Of a DNA stretch of 64,000 nt, positions 45,209 to 55,429 are shown one piece after another; position 1 is the first letter of the stretch, and each line of letters begins with the position of its first letter. The stretch comes from Chaenocephalus aceratus (lineage: Eukaryota; Chordata; Actinopteri; Perciformes; Channichthyidae). The notes below the pieces were generated by a model. That model was not told the origin of the DNA and made no database searches. It worked only from the letters and a program-made list of their open reading frames with translations. Location of the stretch: positions 1,767,545-1,831,544 of the forward strand of contig CM043799.1 in the NCBI GenBank assembly GCA_023974075.1, in the 5' to 3' direction. The translations under genes were made by a program, and so were the position numbers.

Positions 45209-45281
<73 letters not shown>
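45209..45281. repeat. (GAT)n microsatellite
   Basis: About 24 GAT units inside the hAT 5' region. Confidence 0.96.
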
Positions 45282-45361
45282 AATGACGCGACGTCATCAC
45301 AGAAGGTAAACAACACCGTAGAGTGAACGTGTGGAGCTCACACGAGAGAGAAAACACCAAG

Positions 45362-45493
45362 ATGAAAAAATCTAATCCATCTCATTTACTGACGAACATT
45401 TCTGCTAAAGACCGGGCAAAGCAGTTCCCCGATGTCTTGCACGAAAGTGGGGGCAAACTATTCTGCACCCCGTGCAACTGTGTTGGAGCATAA
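45362..45493 (+). pseudogene. CGGBP1-like hAT zinc-finger start, truncated
   Basis: A 43-codon frame from ATG 45362 includes SAKDRAKQFPDVLHESGGKL and FCTPCN, the first half of the BED-like zinc finger shared by CGGBP1 and its parent hAT transposases (FxDVLHExGGKLFCxxCN). The expected continuation (His-x-x-x-x-His part) is replaced by GA and a TAA at 45491-45493. I infer truncation by the following Tc1-like insertion. Confidence 0.7.
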
Positions 45494-45504
45494 GATATAT
45501 ACAT

Positions 45505-45770
45505 ATACACTGAACAAAATATAAACTAAACACTCAAAGATCTAAAACATTTTCTACATACACAAAATAACCATTTCTCTCAAATATTGTTCACAAATCT
45601 GAAAAAATGTGTGATAGTGAGCACTTCTCCTTTGCCGAGATAATCCATCCCACCTCACAGGTGTGGCATATCAAGATGCTGATTAGACAGCATTATTATT
45701 GCACAGGTGTGCCTTAGGCTGGCCACAATAAAAGGCCACTCTGAAACGTGCAGTTTTGCTTTATTGGGGG
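45505..45770 (+). mobile_element. Tc1-like transposon 5' end
   Basis: TACACTGAACAAAATATAAAC at 45509 and the stretch GGTGTGGCATATCAAGATGC, TGATTAGACAGCATTATTAT and GCACAGGTGTGCCTTAGGCT at 45660-45720 match the 5' noncoding region of a Tc1/mariner family common in fish and frogs. The transposase that should follow is absent. Confidence 0.65.
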
Positions 45771-45879
45771 GGTCCGAAAACCAGTCAGTATCTGGTGTGA
45801 GGGGTAGGGTTAGGGTAATGTTGTGAATCGAGTGGCGGTGTGGTGTGGTGTGGTGGTGTGGTTATGGTATGGGCAGCCG

Positions 45880-46500
45880 TATGTTATGGACGACGAACAC
45901 AGGCCACTCGATATACACCTCCGAGGCCTGTACTACGAAGCAGGATTTTTGCTTAGTCGGCTAACTTCAGGGAAAACTTGGGGTTTCCGGTCCTACGACG
46001 CTGGTTCTCTTTTTATCAGGCTAGATCTCCATGGTAACTGATGCTGTGTGGCTAACCTGGTCGGGACCAGGTTTACAAAAAGTAACACAATGAAAGATGT
46101 TTGGAGTTTTATTTTAGTTATTAATGTTAATGTGTTGTCCCAGAGATGCTGATTTGAAACCGTTGTTACATACAGTTACGGCATTTCCTGTTTTCTTCCG
46201 GAGAGAGGGGAGGCCGTCCCAAAGCTTGCTGCTGTATTTACTCCCTCCATCTGACAGGAGGCAGCCTCGTTGAGCTGCGAGTGTCTCTCCATGGAGTTCA
46301 CTCCGTCACGGAGGGGTAGGGCGTGGTTTGGAATTGGGCCGAAGTCAGGTGATGCAGACTCTCTGCTGGAGGGCTTAATAACCCACTCCCCCTCCACACT
46401 CGTTGGTTTGGAACAGCACTTAATGTGGCGGGCCCTCCGCGCAAATGCGCAAACGTAGGGGTAGGGTGTAGGGGGTGGATTGGAATTGGGCCGAAATACA
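45880..46500. other. MITE-like fragments
   Basis: GGCCTGTACTACGAAGCAGG at 45924 resembles the end of a fish MITE. GGGGTAGGGCGTGGTTTGGA (46312) and a second copy of GGAATTGGGCCGAA (46330 and 46480) are in direct orientation. I cannot define complete elements. Confidence 0.4.
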
Positions 46501-46838
46501 CAGAAGGGTAATCACAGGACAAGACACAGCTGGGCAGGGGCGGCAGAAACACAAGGGCAACAGGTGAACACAATCAAACACAGGAGGGCAAACACAGGAA
46601 GGAAGACCAGACAAGACACAAGGAGGAAAACATTTCAACATAAAGGTGGGAAATGGCAACATAATCCCAACGCCATGACAGTTATACATATACACAGAAA
46701 GAGACTGGCCTTAGACTAGAGCATGATCGTCAAGTGACAACAGTGCCTCTGAGCCAGGCAGCAGCCTCTGCTCTATAGGCCCTCTGTGATTGGCTGAGAG
46801 CTGTGTTACTTTTATCCTGTGGCCCTTGCACGACCTCA

Positions 46839-46922
<84 letters not shown>
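46839..46922. repeat. (CA)n microsatellite
   Basis: About 42 CA units. Confidence 0.97.
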
Positions 46923-46925
<3 letters not shown>

Positions 46926-48380
46926 CGTGCTGGATGTCCAGGAGTAAGGCAGCAGATTTTATTCAATCTGTTTTCCTTAGCGTTAATTGGGTCAAAGCTT
47001 CCTTCTCTGCCTTCTTGATGTGCAAATGAATGTGGCATCGAGGGACGCCCGCCCATCACTCCACAGGCATATTTACAGGACACCTCAGGGTGCCGGCCCG
47101 CCGTCTGTGACCTGTATACGGCACAGAGAGGGGGGGCCGGGCTGCAAGGTTGTCAGTACCAACCTGGATCAGAGAGACTGGAGGAAAGACCTCAGTTAAT
47201 TATTGTGCAGGAAGCCCAGAGGCCGTCTGACGAAGTTTACCTTGGACTCGACTACCATCCTGCAGTACTCACTTTATGTTATACTTAATAATGTATGTGG
47301 CAGATCACAGAGGTGCACAGGAAAGGTCATAAAGAATAAAAACATGTTTGCACTGCCAGAACCTGATTGATGCTTTGCTCTGTTTGTGCTAATAATCTAA
47401 CAGCATAGCTCAACTGGTGCGATTCATAAACTAGCTACCAATTGATTTCAAGAAAGGACATTTATTTTCTCTTTTCAGTTGTTCCTCTTTCATAAAGCTG
47501 TCAAGGAAGAATAAACTGAATACAATTAATGAAAATACCTCAGAGAGCAACAACAGCTTGTTTTTCTCTTTTTTATACATCATTCTAAGACTCAAAACAT
47601 GCCTTCATTGTTGGCCACTTGGAAGCAACAAGTTCAGCACCACAAGTCTTACTGGGAGTTCACGTGGACACCCGTCCACGTTATGTGATCAGAAGTTATC
47701 TTGAAACATTGAATTGACTACACAGATTGTATTTCATTAAAAAAAACATCATATCCTATATATGTATAGGATATGATGATATTTTCCTAATCTAATATAT
47801 ATTTATTTCAGATTAAGGATATAACATATAAAAAATATAAAATATATTTATCAACTGTCTTTTTCTTCAGCCATGAGCCATGAGCATTTATTATATAAAT
47901 GAATAATTGATTTAATTCTCAAGTGAACAATCCCCACAGAATATTGATATAAATACTGAGACACAGTAATATCCCTCCAAAAGACTTTGAGTTGATGTTG
48001 AAACACTCCTGAAACAAACAAGTGTGTGCATTGTTGCATATTTAAATATGGTTTCATGGGGGTTTCCCTTAGTTGTCTCAATGTACTGCAATATAATAGA
48101 GAATGTAAATAAACGGTATACATATGACCCTTTAAAATACTCCTTATCAAATTCTAGATGCAGCTACACATTGCAAAGGTGTTTAGTGAAATCACCATGT
48201 GAATGTGTTTCAACCACAGACCATACATTGAGTGGAGGTTCAATGAGGACTTCACAGCTTGACTCTTATAATCATGTTGTAGCTCACTGCCATTGGACAT
48301 AATTGCAATGGCTATAATCTCTCAGCAAAACAATTCATCATCAAACCTAAAGCAGAGAAAGCCGGGCTGGGCCCTCACTG
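46923..48380. other. Intergenic, AT-rich
   Basis: No gene is recognised. A perfect inverted repeat lies at 47747-47778. Confidence 0.5.
47747..47778. repeat. Perfect 32-bp hairpin
   Basis: CATCATATCCTATA, TATG, TATAGGATATGATG: two perfect 14-bp arms and a four-base loop in AT-rich DNA. Function unknown. Confidence 0.9.
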
Positions 48381-48459
48381 AGAGCCCCGGCCCCCCCCCC
48401 TAGGTATATAATTGGGTATTGATGGCAAACGATCCGCTCCATTTCTCCTCTTTCCACTT

Positions 48460-48690
48460 GGGCACGCACCTGGAACGCCCAGAGAACCAATCACACCCCC
48501 CGCTGGCAGGGCGGAGTTCCGGCCCCCCAGGGACAAACTGCACGGACTGCCCCTTGCCATCCTCACCTAATTGGATAAACTTCCAGAGAAAGTGAAGAGG
48601 AGAGAAAGAGTTTGAGTTAGTGACACCATCACTCACCATCAGGCAGGATGGCATTGCGCCTGACCAAGGAGTTGCTCGTGAGTTATGTTA
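48460..48690 (+). promoter_or_regulatory. Candidate promoter and first exon
   Basis: A GC-rich stretch with CCAAT (48486), a GC-box-like GGGCGGAG (48509) and reverse CCAAT (ATTGG, 48570) lies upstream of CAGGATGGCATTGCG. The ATG at 48648 opens MALRLTKELL, directly followed by a consensus donor (CTC then GTGAGT, 48678-48683). I do not recognise the gene and see no second exon in the window. It may be coincidence. Confidence 0.25.
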
Positions 48691-50335
48691 TGAGTCTGCT
48701 CATTAACATATGTTAATGATAATTCATTTTTAACATAACTATAAACATTCGTAAAACCATAATGAAGAAGTATTTGCTCAAAAGCGTTAAATTGCCTATT
48801 TTAGAGGGGTATTTCTCATTATTTCAATAGGTTTTAGTAAATGAAATATAACTATTACATATATTTATAGTACGTCTCATAATATACTGTAGTCTAATAA
48901 AGTATGCAACACGTGACTTAGGACAGCTGGTATGAATCCATTTAATTAAATCAGATTTCATATTCCAAAAATTATTTGTTGGTGAAATAATAAAAAACAA
49001 ACAATATCTAATACCAACCAATCAAAAAGGTTTGCCTGGGCATCCGGAACTCATCTGTGTGTGTCGCCATGTTAGAGGCAAATGCACTAATGATTGTGAG
49101 ATCCCAACATGTATGATAGTAGTCTTATAGTGAACCGGAGGTGATAAGAAAGGTTGACCTGTGACATCAGTTCACAGCTTGTTTCCATGTCCAGATACAT
49201 ATTGTGTCAGATTGAGACCGCTTGTATTGTTTTGCCCCATGTGACCTCTCTTAAGCTACTGTCTGCTGCCAAAGTTGAAATTATTGATAGGAAAGTAAGG
49301 AAGTGAAGGATTGGAACAACTACTTAAATAAGTAAATGGAACTTGTATATTCTTAGAGGACCTGCTATGAGAGTCTTGATAGTCTTGATAGTGCCCCCTC
49401 CAGCCAGCTCTTGGTTCCCGCTCCAAACCCCCCCGGCTGCTGGCCAGCATGTCATCATGGCTGGCCACATCCCCCCTGCTTCTCCTCCACTACAACTCAC
49501 GGCCCAATAATGATCAATGACCTGGAGCCGCAGACTTCACCTCTCACCCTTCATCCCTCCTCCTCCTAGCCCTCACTTCATCCCACGCGTCCTTCAGCAT
49601 TTGGCGAGTCCAAGAGGAAGAGATGTGGGGGGGCGGAGGCTGGTTGGACGACGGACAGGTGGAGTCCAGCCCGGGGTCGGCTGTGGGGCCAGGCCTCACA
49701 TTAATCAACCTGACATGTTCACCCACGCCTGCCTGCCCGAGCCTGGGCACTGGAGCCGGCGTCAGGCCTGCTAGCTCTACCCCCCACCCCCTGCGCCAAG
49801 CCTCGGTTCGAGGGGTGAGTTTGGAACGGGTCAGCGAACTGGCTTCCAAGCTTGCATGGCCGCTGGTCGGCGAGTCCACAGGTGCCTTCTGGTATGTTGG
49901 GTACAATGCCGAGTCTCACACATATCTGGGGGATCTGAATCTTGAATCTCTAAATAGAACCCAAGTCAGAGTCTGCTTTGTGAAATGTTTTCACACCAGT
50001 TGAAGCTGATTTTGATCTTTATAGGAACAATGTATGTTACAACTATCCGACTTGTGTTCTTTTAAGGAAATGGTGATAATGCTTGTCTTAATCAGCTGTT
50101 ATTTGAGTCATTATGTGTCAAGCTCTTCAGTATATTTGCAGTTTCCCTGCTTGAAAGGGATGGTACAGTCCATAGGAGGTTTTCGTGGGTTTCACTCGTA
50201 CAATGACCACAACTTTGTTTTCTTTTTAGTTCTTCTTTACTTTAGTTGTTGTTGTTGAAAAACCTTAAATGAAAAATAAAAAATAATTACTGTAAATACA
50301 ATGCACATGAAATAATAAATGCGGCGGATGCGGAT
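48691..50335. other. Intergenic, no gene recognised
   Basis: AT-rich to 49030. 49400-49900 is GC-rich with several overlapping low-complexity frames but no domain motif. Confidence 0.45.
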
Positions 50336-50571
50336 TTAGATTTAGAGCCTTTTATTGTCATTATACACAGAGTATAACGAGATTCAGAGTGCAACTCTGT
50401 CCCGGTGTGAAAAACATACAAACAAATACATAACACTAAAAAACACGGCAATAGGACAGACAGCATACAATCATACGGGGGAATAAATAGTTACAAATAT
50501 TGATATGAAAAATAGTATATACAGTGCATTTAAAAATGTGTGTATGTGTGAGAATGGTTACAGTTATTGCA

Positions 50572-52500
50572 TTATGTGTGGTGGTTGAGCAGCCTGACGG
50601 CCCAGGGGTAGAAACTGTTTTTGAGTCTGTTTGTCCGTGACTTGAAGCTCCTGTCTCTCCTCCCAGAAGGCAGGAGAGAGAACGGTCTGTGACCTGAGTG
50701 AGAGCTGTCCTTTAGTATTTGATTTGCTCTGCTGCGGCAGCGGGAGGTGGAGATGTGTTCCAGAGAGGGGAGGTGGAGATGTGTTCCAGAGAGGGCAGCG
50801 GGAGGTGGAGATGTGTTCCAGAGAGGGCAGGGGGAGGTGGAGATGTGTTCCAGAGAGGGCAGCGGGAGGTGGAGATGTGTTCCAGAGAGGGCAGCGGGAG
50901 GTGGAGATGTGTTCCAGAGAGGGCAGGGAGAGGTGGAGATGTGTTCCAGAGAGGGCAGCGGGAGGTGGAGATGTGTTCCAGAGAGGGCAGGGGGAGGTGG
51001 AGATGTGTTCCAGAGAGGGCAGCGGGAGGTGGAGATGTGTTCCAGAGAGGGCAGGGGGAGGTGGAGATGTGTTCCAGAGAGGGCAGGGGGAGGTGGACAT
51101 GTGTTCCAGAGAGGGCAGGGGGAGATGTGTTCCAGAGAGGGCAGCGGGAGGTGGAGATGTGTTCCAGAGAGGGCAGCGGGAGGTGGAGATGTGTTCCAGA
51201 GAGGGCAGGGGAGGTGGAGATGTGTTCCAGAGAGGGCAGGGGGAGGTGGAGATGTGTTCCAGAGAGGGCAGGGGGAGGTGGACATGTGTTCCAGAGAGGG
51301 CAGGGGGAGGTGGACATGTGTTCCAGAGAGGGCAGGGGGAGATGTGTTCCAGAGAGGGCAGGGGAGGTGGAGATGTGTTCCAGAGAGGGCAGCGGGAGGT
51401 GGAGATGTGTTCCAGAGAGGGCAGGGGGAGGTGGAGATGTGTTCCAGAGAGGGCAGGGGGAGGTGGAGATGTGTTCCAGAGAGGGCAGGGGGAGGGGGAG
51501 ATGTGTTCCAGAGAGGGCAGGGGGAGGTGGAGATGTGTTCCAGAGAGGGCAGGGGGAGGTGGAGATGTGTTCCAGAGAGGGCAGGGGAGGTGGAGATGTG
51601 TTCCAGAGAGGGCAGGGGAGATGTGTTCCAGAGAGGGCAGGGGGAGATGTTTTCCAGAGAGGGCAGGGGAGGTGGAGATGTGTTCCAGAGAGGGCAGCGG
51701 GAGGTGGAGATGTGTTCCAGAGAGGGCAGCGGGAGGTGGCGATGTGTTCCAGAGAGGGCAGGGGGAGATGTGTTCCAGAGAGGGCAGGGGGAGATGTTTT
51801 CCAGAGAGGGCAGGGGAGGTGGAGATGTGTTCCAGAGAGGGCAGCGGGAGGTGGAGATGTGTTCCAGAGAGGGCAGGGGGAGGTGGCGATGTGTTCCAGA
51901 GAGGGCAGGGGGAGGTGGAGATGTGTTCCAGAGAGGGCAGGGGGAGGTGGAGATGTGTTCCAGAGAGGGCAGGGGGAGGTGGAGATGTGTTCCAGAGAGG
52001 GCAGCGGGAGGTGGAGATGTGTTCCAGAGAGGGCAGGGGGAGGTGGAGATGTGTTCCAGAGAGGGCAGGGGGAGGTGGAGATGTGTTCCAGAGAGGGCAG
52101 GGGGAGATGTGTTCCAGAGAGGGCAGGGGGAGATGTGTTCCAGAGAGGGCAGGGGGAGGTGGAGATGTGTTCCAGAGAGGGCAGGGGGAGGTGGAGATGT
52201 GTTCCAGAGAGGGCAGCGGGAGGTGGAGATGTGTTCCAGAGAGGGCAGGGGGCAGCCAATGGTTTCCTCTGCCATCCTGATCACTCTCTGCAGGGCTTTC
52301 TTGTCCGCAGCTGAGCATCCTGCATACCACCCCGAGATGGAGTATGACAGCACGCTCTCGATGGTCGCCCGGTAGAAGGACACCAGCTGCTGGGCCTTCT
52401 TAACTGCTGCAGTGGTGTGTGCTGTCCAGCTGAGGCTCTCCGAGATGTGAACCCCCGGGAACTTAAAGGTGGAGACCCTCTCCCTCTCTCTCCATTGAGG
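50572..52500 (-). pseudogene. Rex1-like ORF2 C-terminus interrupted by a minisatellite
   Basis: Frame 52500-50572 starts with [40 protein letters not shown] and [20 protein letters not shown]. It then enters about 1.5 kb of tandem repeat, and exits in the same frame to ISTSRCRSRANQILKDSSHS, PSGRRDRSFKSRTNRLKNSF and the stop near 50572. The normal element joins the two sides directly at CPLPSLEHISTSRCRSRA, so the repeat unit is an amplified piece of this very coding sequence. The 588- and 515-codon frames across it are artefacts. Confidence 0.85.
50744..52250. repeat. 32-bp minisatellite within the Rex1-like LINE, ~4 dozen copies
   Basis: The unit GAGGTGGAGATGTGTTCCAG plus AGAGGGCAGCGG (32 bp) repeats from 50744 to 52250, with C/G variation at one site (GCAGCGG/GCAGGGG) and shorter units lacking GGTGGA. 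Because 32 is not divisible by three and the unit has no stop in any register, all six frames stay open for over 500 codons. None is a gene. Confidence 0.95.
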
Positions 52501-53420
52501 TGAAGGGGGGCGGGTTCTGGACGGTGCTTTCTGAAGTTTATGATGATTTCTTTTGTTTTGCTTGTGTTCAGATGCAGATTGTTTGCTGAACACCACACAG
52601 ACAGCTTCAGGATCTCGTCTCTGTATGCCGACTCGTCGTCTCCCTTATATATGTGGCCGACCACAGTGGTGTCATCTGCACATTTGATAATGGAGTTGGA
52701 GGGGTGAATGGGAGAGCAGTCGTGTGTGTAGAGAGTGTAGAGTAGAGGGCTCAGCACGCAGCCCTGCGGGGAGCCAGTGCTGAGGGTGCGGGTGGAGGAG
52801 CAATAAGGGCCTATTTTCACTGTCTGAGGACGGTCTGTTAGGACATTATTAATCCAGGAGCATAAGATGGAGGGCAAACCTAGGCTTGACAGTTTTTCCA
52901 CTAGTATGTCAGGTATGATGGTGTTAAAAGCTGAGCTAAAATCGACAAACAGCATCCTTATATAGTTGCCTGGGCCTTCTAGGTGGCTCACAGCTGTGTG
53001 AAGGACCGTGGTGATGGCATCATCCGTGGATCTGTTGGCTCTATAGGCGAACTGATGAGGGTCGAGGGAGGGTGGGAGGCTGGCTTTGATGTAGTCGGCT
53101 ACCAGTCTTTCGAAACATTTCATCACTGCCGATGTTAGGGCTATGGGCCTGTAGTCGTTGAGCTCTCTGACTGGTGTCTTTTTGGGGACAGGAATGATGG
53201 TAGCCATTTTCAGACAGCTTGTGACAGGGATTCACAGACTTCAGCGTCTGCTTCACCTGATGTTCTTTGAGAGTGGGAGGTGGTATGGAGCTGGTAGTTT
53301 GCAGGGACAGAGGCAGAATAGAAAAGTGGGGGGGTCTGCTAGCCTCAAAGCGGGCAAAGAAGTGGTTTAGTTCCTCTGCAAGGTGGGCGTTAGCTCTAGT
53401 AGTGCCAGATGTTTTGCCCT
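52281..53420 (-). pseudogene. Rex1-like LINE reverse transcriptase
   Basis: From 53420 the linker reads RANAHLAEELNHFFARFEAS. Near 53230 about 45 codons (the segment after LKSVNP) are missing. The RT proper follows: [86 protein letters not shown] and [18 protein letters not shown]. The catalytic box is CADD, where Rex1 elements usually have FADD. A frameshift near 52490 separates it from the C-terminal domain, which continues in the 52596-50572 frame. Confidence 0.87.
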
Positions 53421-54767
53421 TATAGTTGGTTAGCTGTTGAAGGCCCTGCCAAACGCACCGTGTTGTTATGAGCGAGCTTCTCCTCCACTTTTCCCTTGTA
53501 GTCCTCCTTTGCAGCCTTGATGCCTCTCCTCAGATTCACCCTAGCCAAGCTGTACTGGGCTGCGTCCCCCGACGTGAAGGCTGTGTCACGGGAACTCAGG
53601 AGAGACCGCATCGCTCTTGTCATCCATGGTTTTTGGTTTGGGCAGACCCGAATGCGTTTTTCCACAGTTACAGTGTCTGTGCAGAACTTGATGTAGGATA
53701 AGACAGCCTCTGTGTGTTCCTCCAAGTCTGTCTGTTCAAATATGTCCCACGCTGTGTGTTCGAAGCAGTCTTGCAGTTGTGAGAGTGCCCCCTCGGGCCA
53801 GGTTCTAATATATTTGACCACCGGCTTGGTGTTACTTCTGAGGGGGGTGTAAGCTGGGATGAGAAGCAGTGAGAGGTGGTCAGATAGTCCTAAATGGGGG
53901 AGTGGGACCGCTCTGTAAGCATGCTTCAGGTTAGAATACACCCGGTCCAGTGTGTTCTTTCCTCTGGTGGTACATCGTACATATTGTACACATTTGGGAA
54001 GCACATTTTTTAGACATGCATGATTGAAGTCTCCAGCAACAACATGAACTCCGTCCGGATGGGACCTCTGTTGTTTATTCATTAAGCTCTGGAGGTGGTC
54101 AAGTGCAATGCTGGCGTTAGCATCAGGTGGGATATAAACAGTGTTAATTATCACCACCGCCAGCTCTCTGGTAAGAGGGTCTGCACATGATGGACATTAC
54201 TTCCAGGTCGGGAGAGCAATGTGTAACCCTGCTGTCCATGCACCAGTCGTTGTGGATGTAAACACACAGACCACCCCCTCGGCTCTTACCGGAAGCGCTG
54301 TTCCTGTCGTAGCGGTGGGTAGAGCGGCCTGGTAGCTGCACTGCTGCGTCCGGAATCCGCGGGTGTAGCCAGGATTCTGTGATGATCATCACACAACAGT
54401 CGCGTACGTTCGTGTTAGCAGCTAGTAGTACCTCCAATTCGTCAATGTTGTGGACGATGGACCTGGCATTTGCGAGGAAGAGGCTTGGTAGTGGTAGTTG
54501 GTGCGGCCGCTTCCTTAGCCTAGCAAGCAGGCCTGCACGGCAACCTCGCTTCTGCTTCCTCTCCCTCCGGCGCCTGCGTTGCTTCACAGGCCCGAAAACA
54601 ATCCAGGGAGACCCGAGCGGTCTCGCTATGTCCTCCGGGATGTTGTTAGTCTGGTAGAAATCGGCTGTGATGTCAGAGCGACAACTCATCCCTATGTCAA
54701 ATAAGTCCATGCGACTGTAATAAGTCCATGCGACTGTAATAAGTCCATGCGACTGTAATAAGTCCAT
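53420..54767 (-). pseudogene. Rex1-like LINE endonuclease (APE) domain
   Basis: The first frame (54767-54144) has a basic RRRRRERKQKRGCRAGLLAR leader, LFLANARSIVHNIDELEVL, VMIITESWLHPRIPD (catalytic Glu) and SRGGGLCVYIHNDWC. After a frame change near 54150 the second frame gives VYIPPDANASIALDHL, VHVVAGDFNHACLKN (catalytic GDFN), LDRVYSNLKHAY and LGLSDHLSLLLIP (catalytic SDH). It continues through the linker (PWMTRAMRSLLSSRDTAF). All endonuclease motifs are present but split by the frameshift. The 5' end overlaps a 19-bp tandem repeat. Confidence 0.85.
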
Positions 54768-54860
54768 GCGACTGTAATAAGTCCATGCGACTGTAATGCG
54801 GTGCCGGCGGATGCGGTGCCGGTGGATGCGGTGCCGGCGGATGCGGTGCCGGCGCAGCGG
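54702..54860. repeat. Two tandem repeats at the Rex1-like 5' end
   Basis: Five copies of a 19-bp unit (TAAGTCCATGCGACTGTAA, 54702-54796) are followed by four copies of a 15-bp unit (TGCGGTGCCGGYGGA, 54797-54856). LINE 5' UTRs often hold such arrays, but I cannot exclude a separate minisatellite. Confidence 0.9.
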
Positions 54861-54954
54861 CGCTGTGAAAGTCCACGGCCCACCTATGCCAGAGCCAGCA
54901 GCTCACCGAAGGCAGCAGCCAACCGGGAAAATTCCCAAATCTCCCGATGGCCAT

Positions 54955-55201
54955 GTATACATCACTTCAGGGGACATTACATTGACTTACATGCATTTCC
55001 TGGAGACTTATCATAACCTTAACCATAACCAACACATGCCTAACCCTAACCCTAAACCTTACCCTAACCCTAACTAAGTCTTCACCCTAAAATGAATGAT
55101 CCCCCTCATGGGGACCTCCAATTTGTCCCCATAAGGGAGGTGAGTCCCCACACGTGACTGTGTAAACAGATGTAGGTCCCCACAAGTATAGTAATGCTAG
55201 G

Positions 55202-55202
<1 letters not shown>
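54955..55202. mobile_element. Dispersed fish repeat with telomere-like CCCTAA units
   Basis: GGGGACATTACATTGACTTA at 54971, then TAACCCTAACCCTAA-like units (55038-55080) and GTCCCCATAAGGGAGG/GTCCCCACAAGTAT near 55125-55190 belong to a common fish repeat. The CCCTAA units are part of it and do not mark a chromosome end. Confidence 0.55.

Positions 55203-55276
<74 letters not shown>
55203..55276. repeat. (CA)n microsatellite
   Basis: About 36 CA units. Confidence 0.97.
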
Positions 55277-55277
<1 letters not shown>

Positions 55278-55429
55278 CAGCGTTGCAGTCGGGAAGAAAA
55301 GCAATGTGGAGCGGCATCTCACCACTTCATAAGGAGTTTAACCGTGACACTTTTCAAAATCCCGTTTGTGTCCCCCCACTTTACAAATAGGCCTATGTTT
55401 ATGTTTATGTTTTAACGCAAGCCGTCATC

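Larger units (their letters stand above)
45041..45493 (+). mobile_element. hAT (CGGBP1-like) element, 5' fragment
   Basis: Starts near TTTGACCCTCCAGAAAAACG with repeated GCATAATTTACCGCATTAT and GGGCGCATA motifs, followed by a (GAT)n expansion and the first codons of the transposase. The element is cut off at 45493. Confidence 0.65.
50336..54860 (-). mobile_element. Rex1-like LINE with endonuclease, RT and 3' end
   Basis: Minus strand. The order is 5' tandem repeats (54702-54860), APE endonuclease (54767-53420), RT (53420-52281), C-terminal domain split by a minisatellite (52500-50572), and a 3' UTR ending AACGAGATTC...TTTATTGTCATTATACAC, read from 50400 to 50336. The RT has [11 protein letters not shown], matching the FSSAFNT site known from Rex1. 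Frameshifts and a deletion make it inactive. Confidence 0.85.

Noticed and set aside
50564..52375. Six overlapping ORFs of 515-674 codons on both strands
   Set aside because: They result from a stop-free 32-bp tandem repeat whose length is not a multiple of three; only the flanking Rex1-like coding sequence is genuine.
55015..55080. Telomere sequence
   Set aside because: Few degenerate CCCTAA units embedded in a dispersed repeat, with ordinary sequence on both sides.
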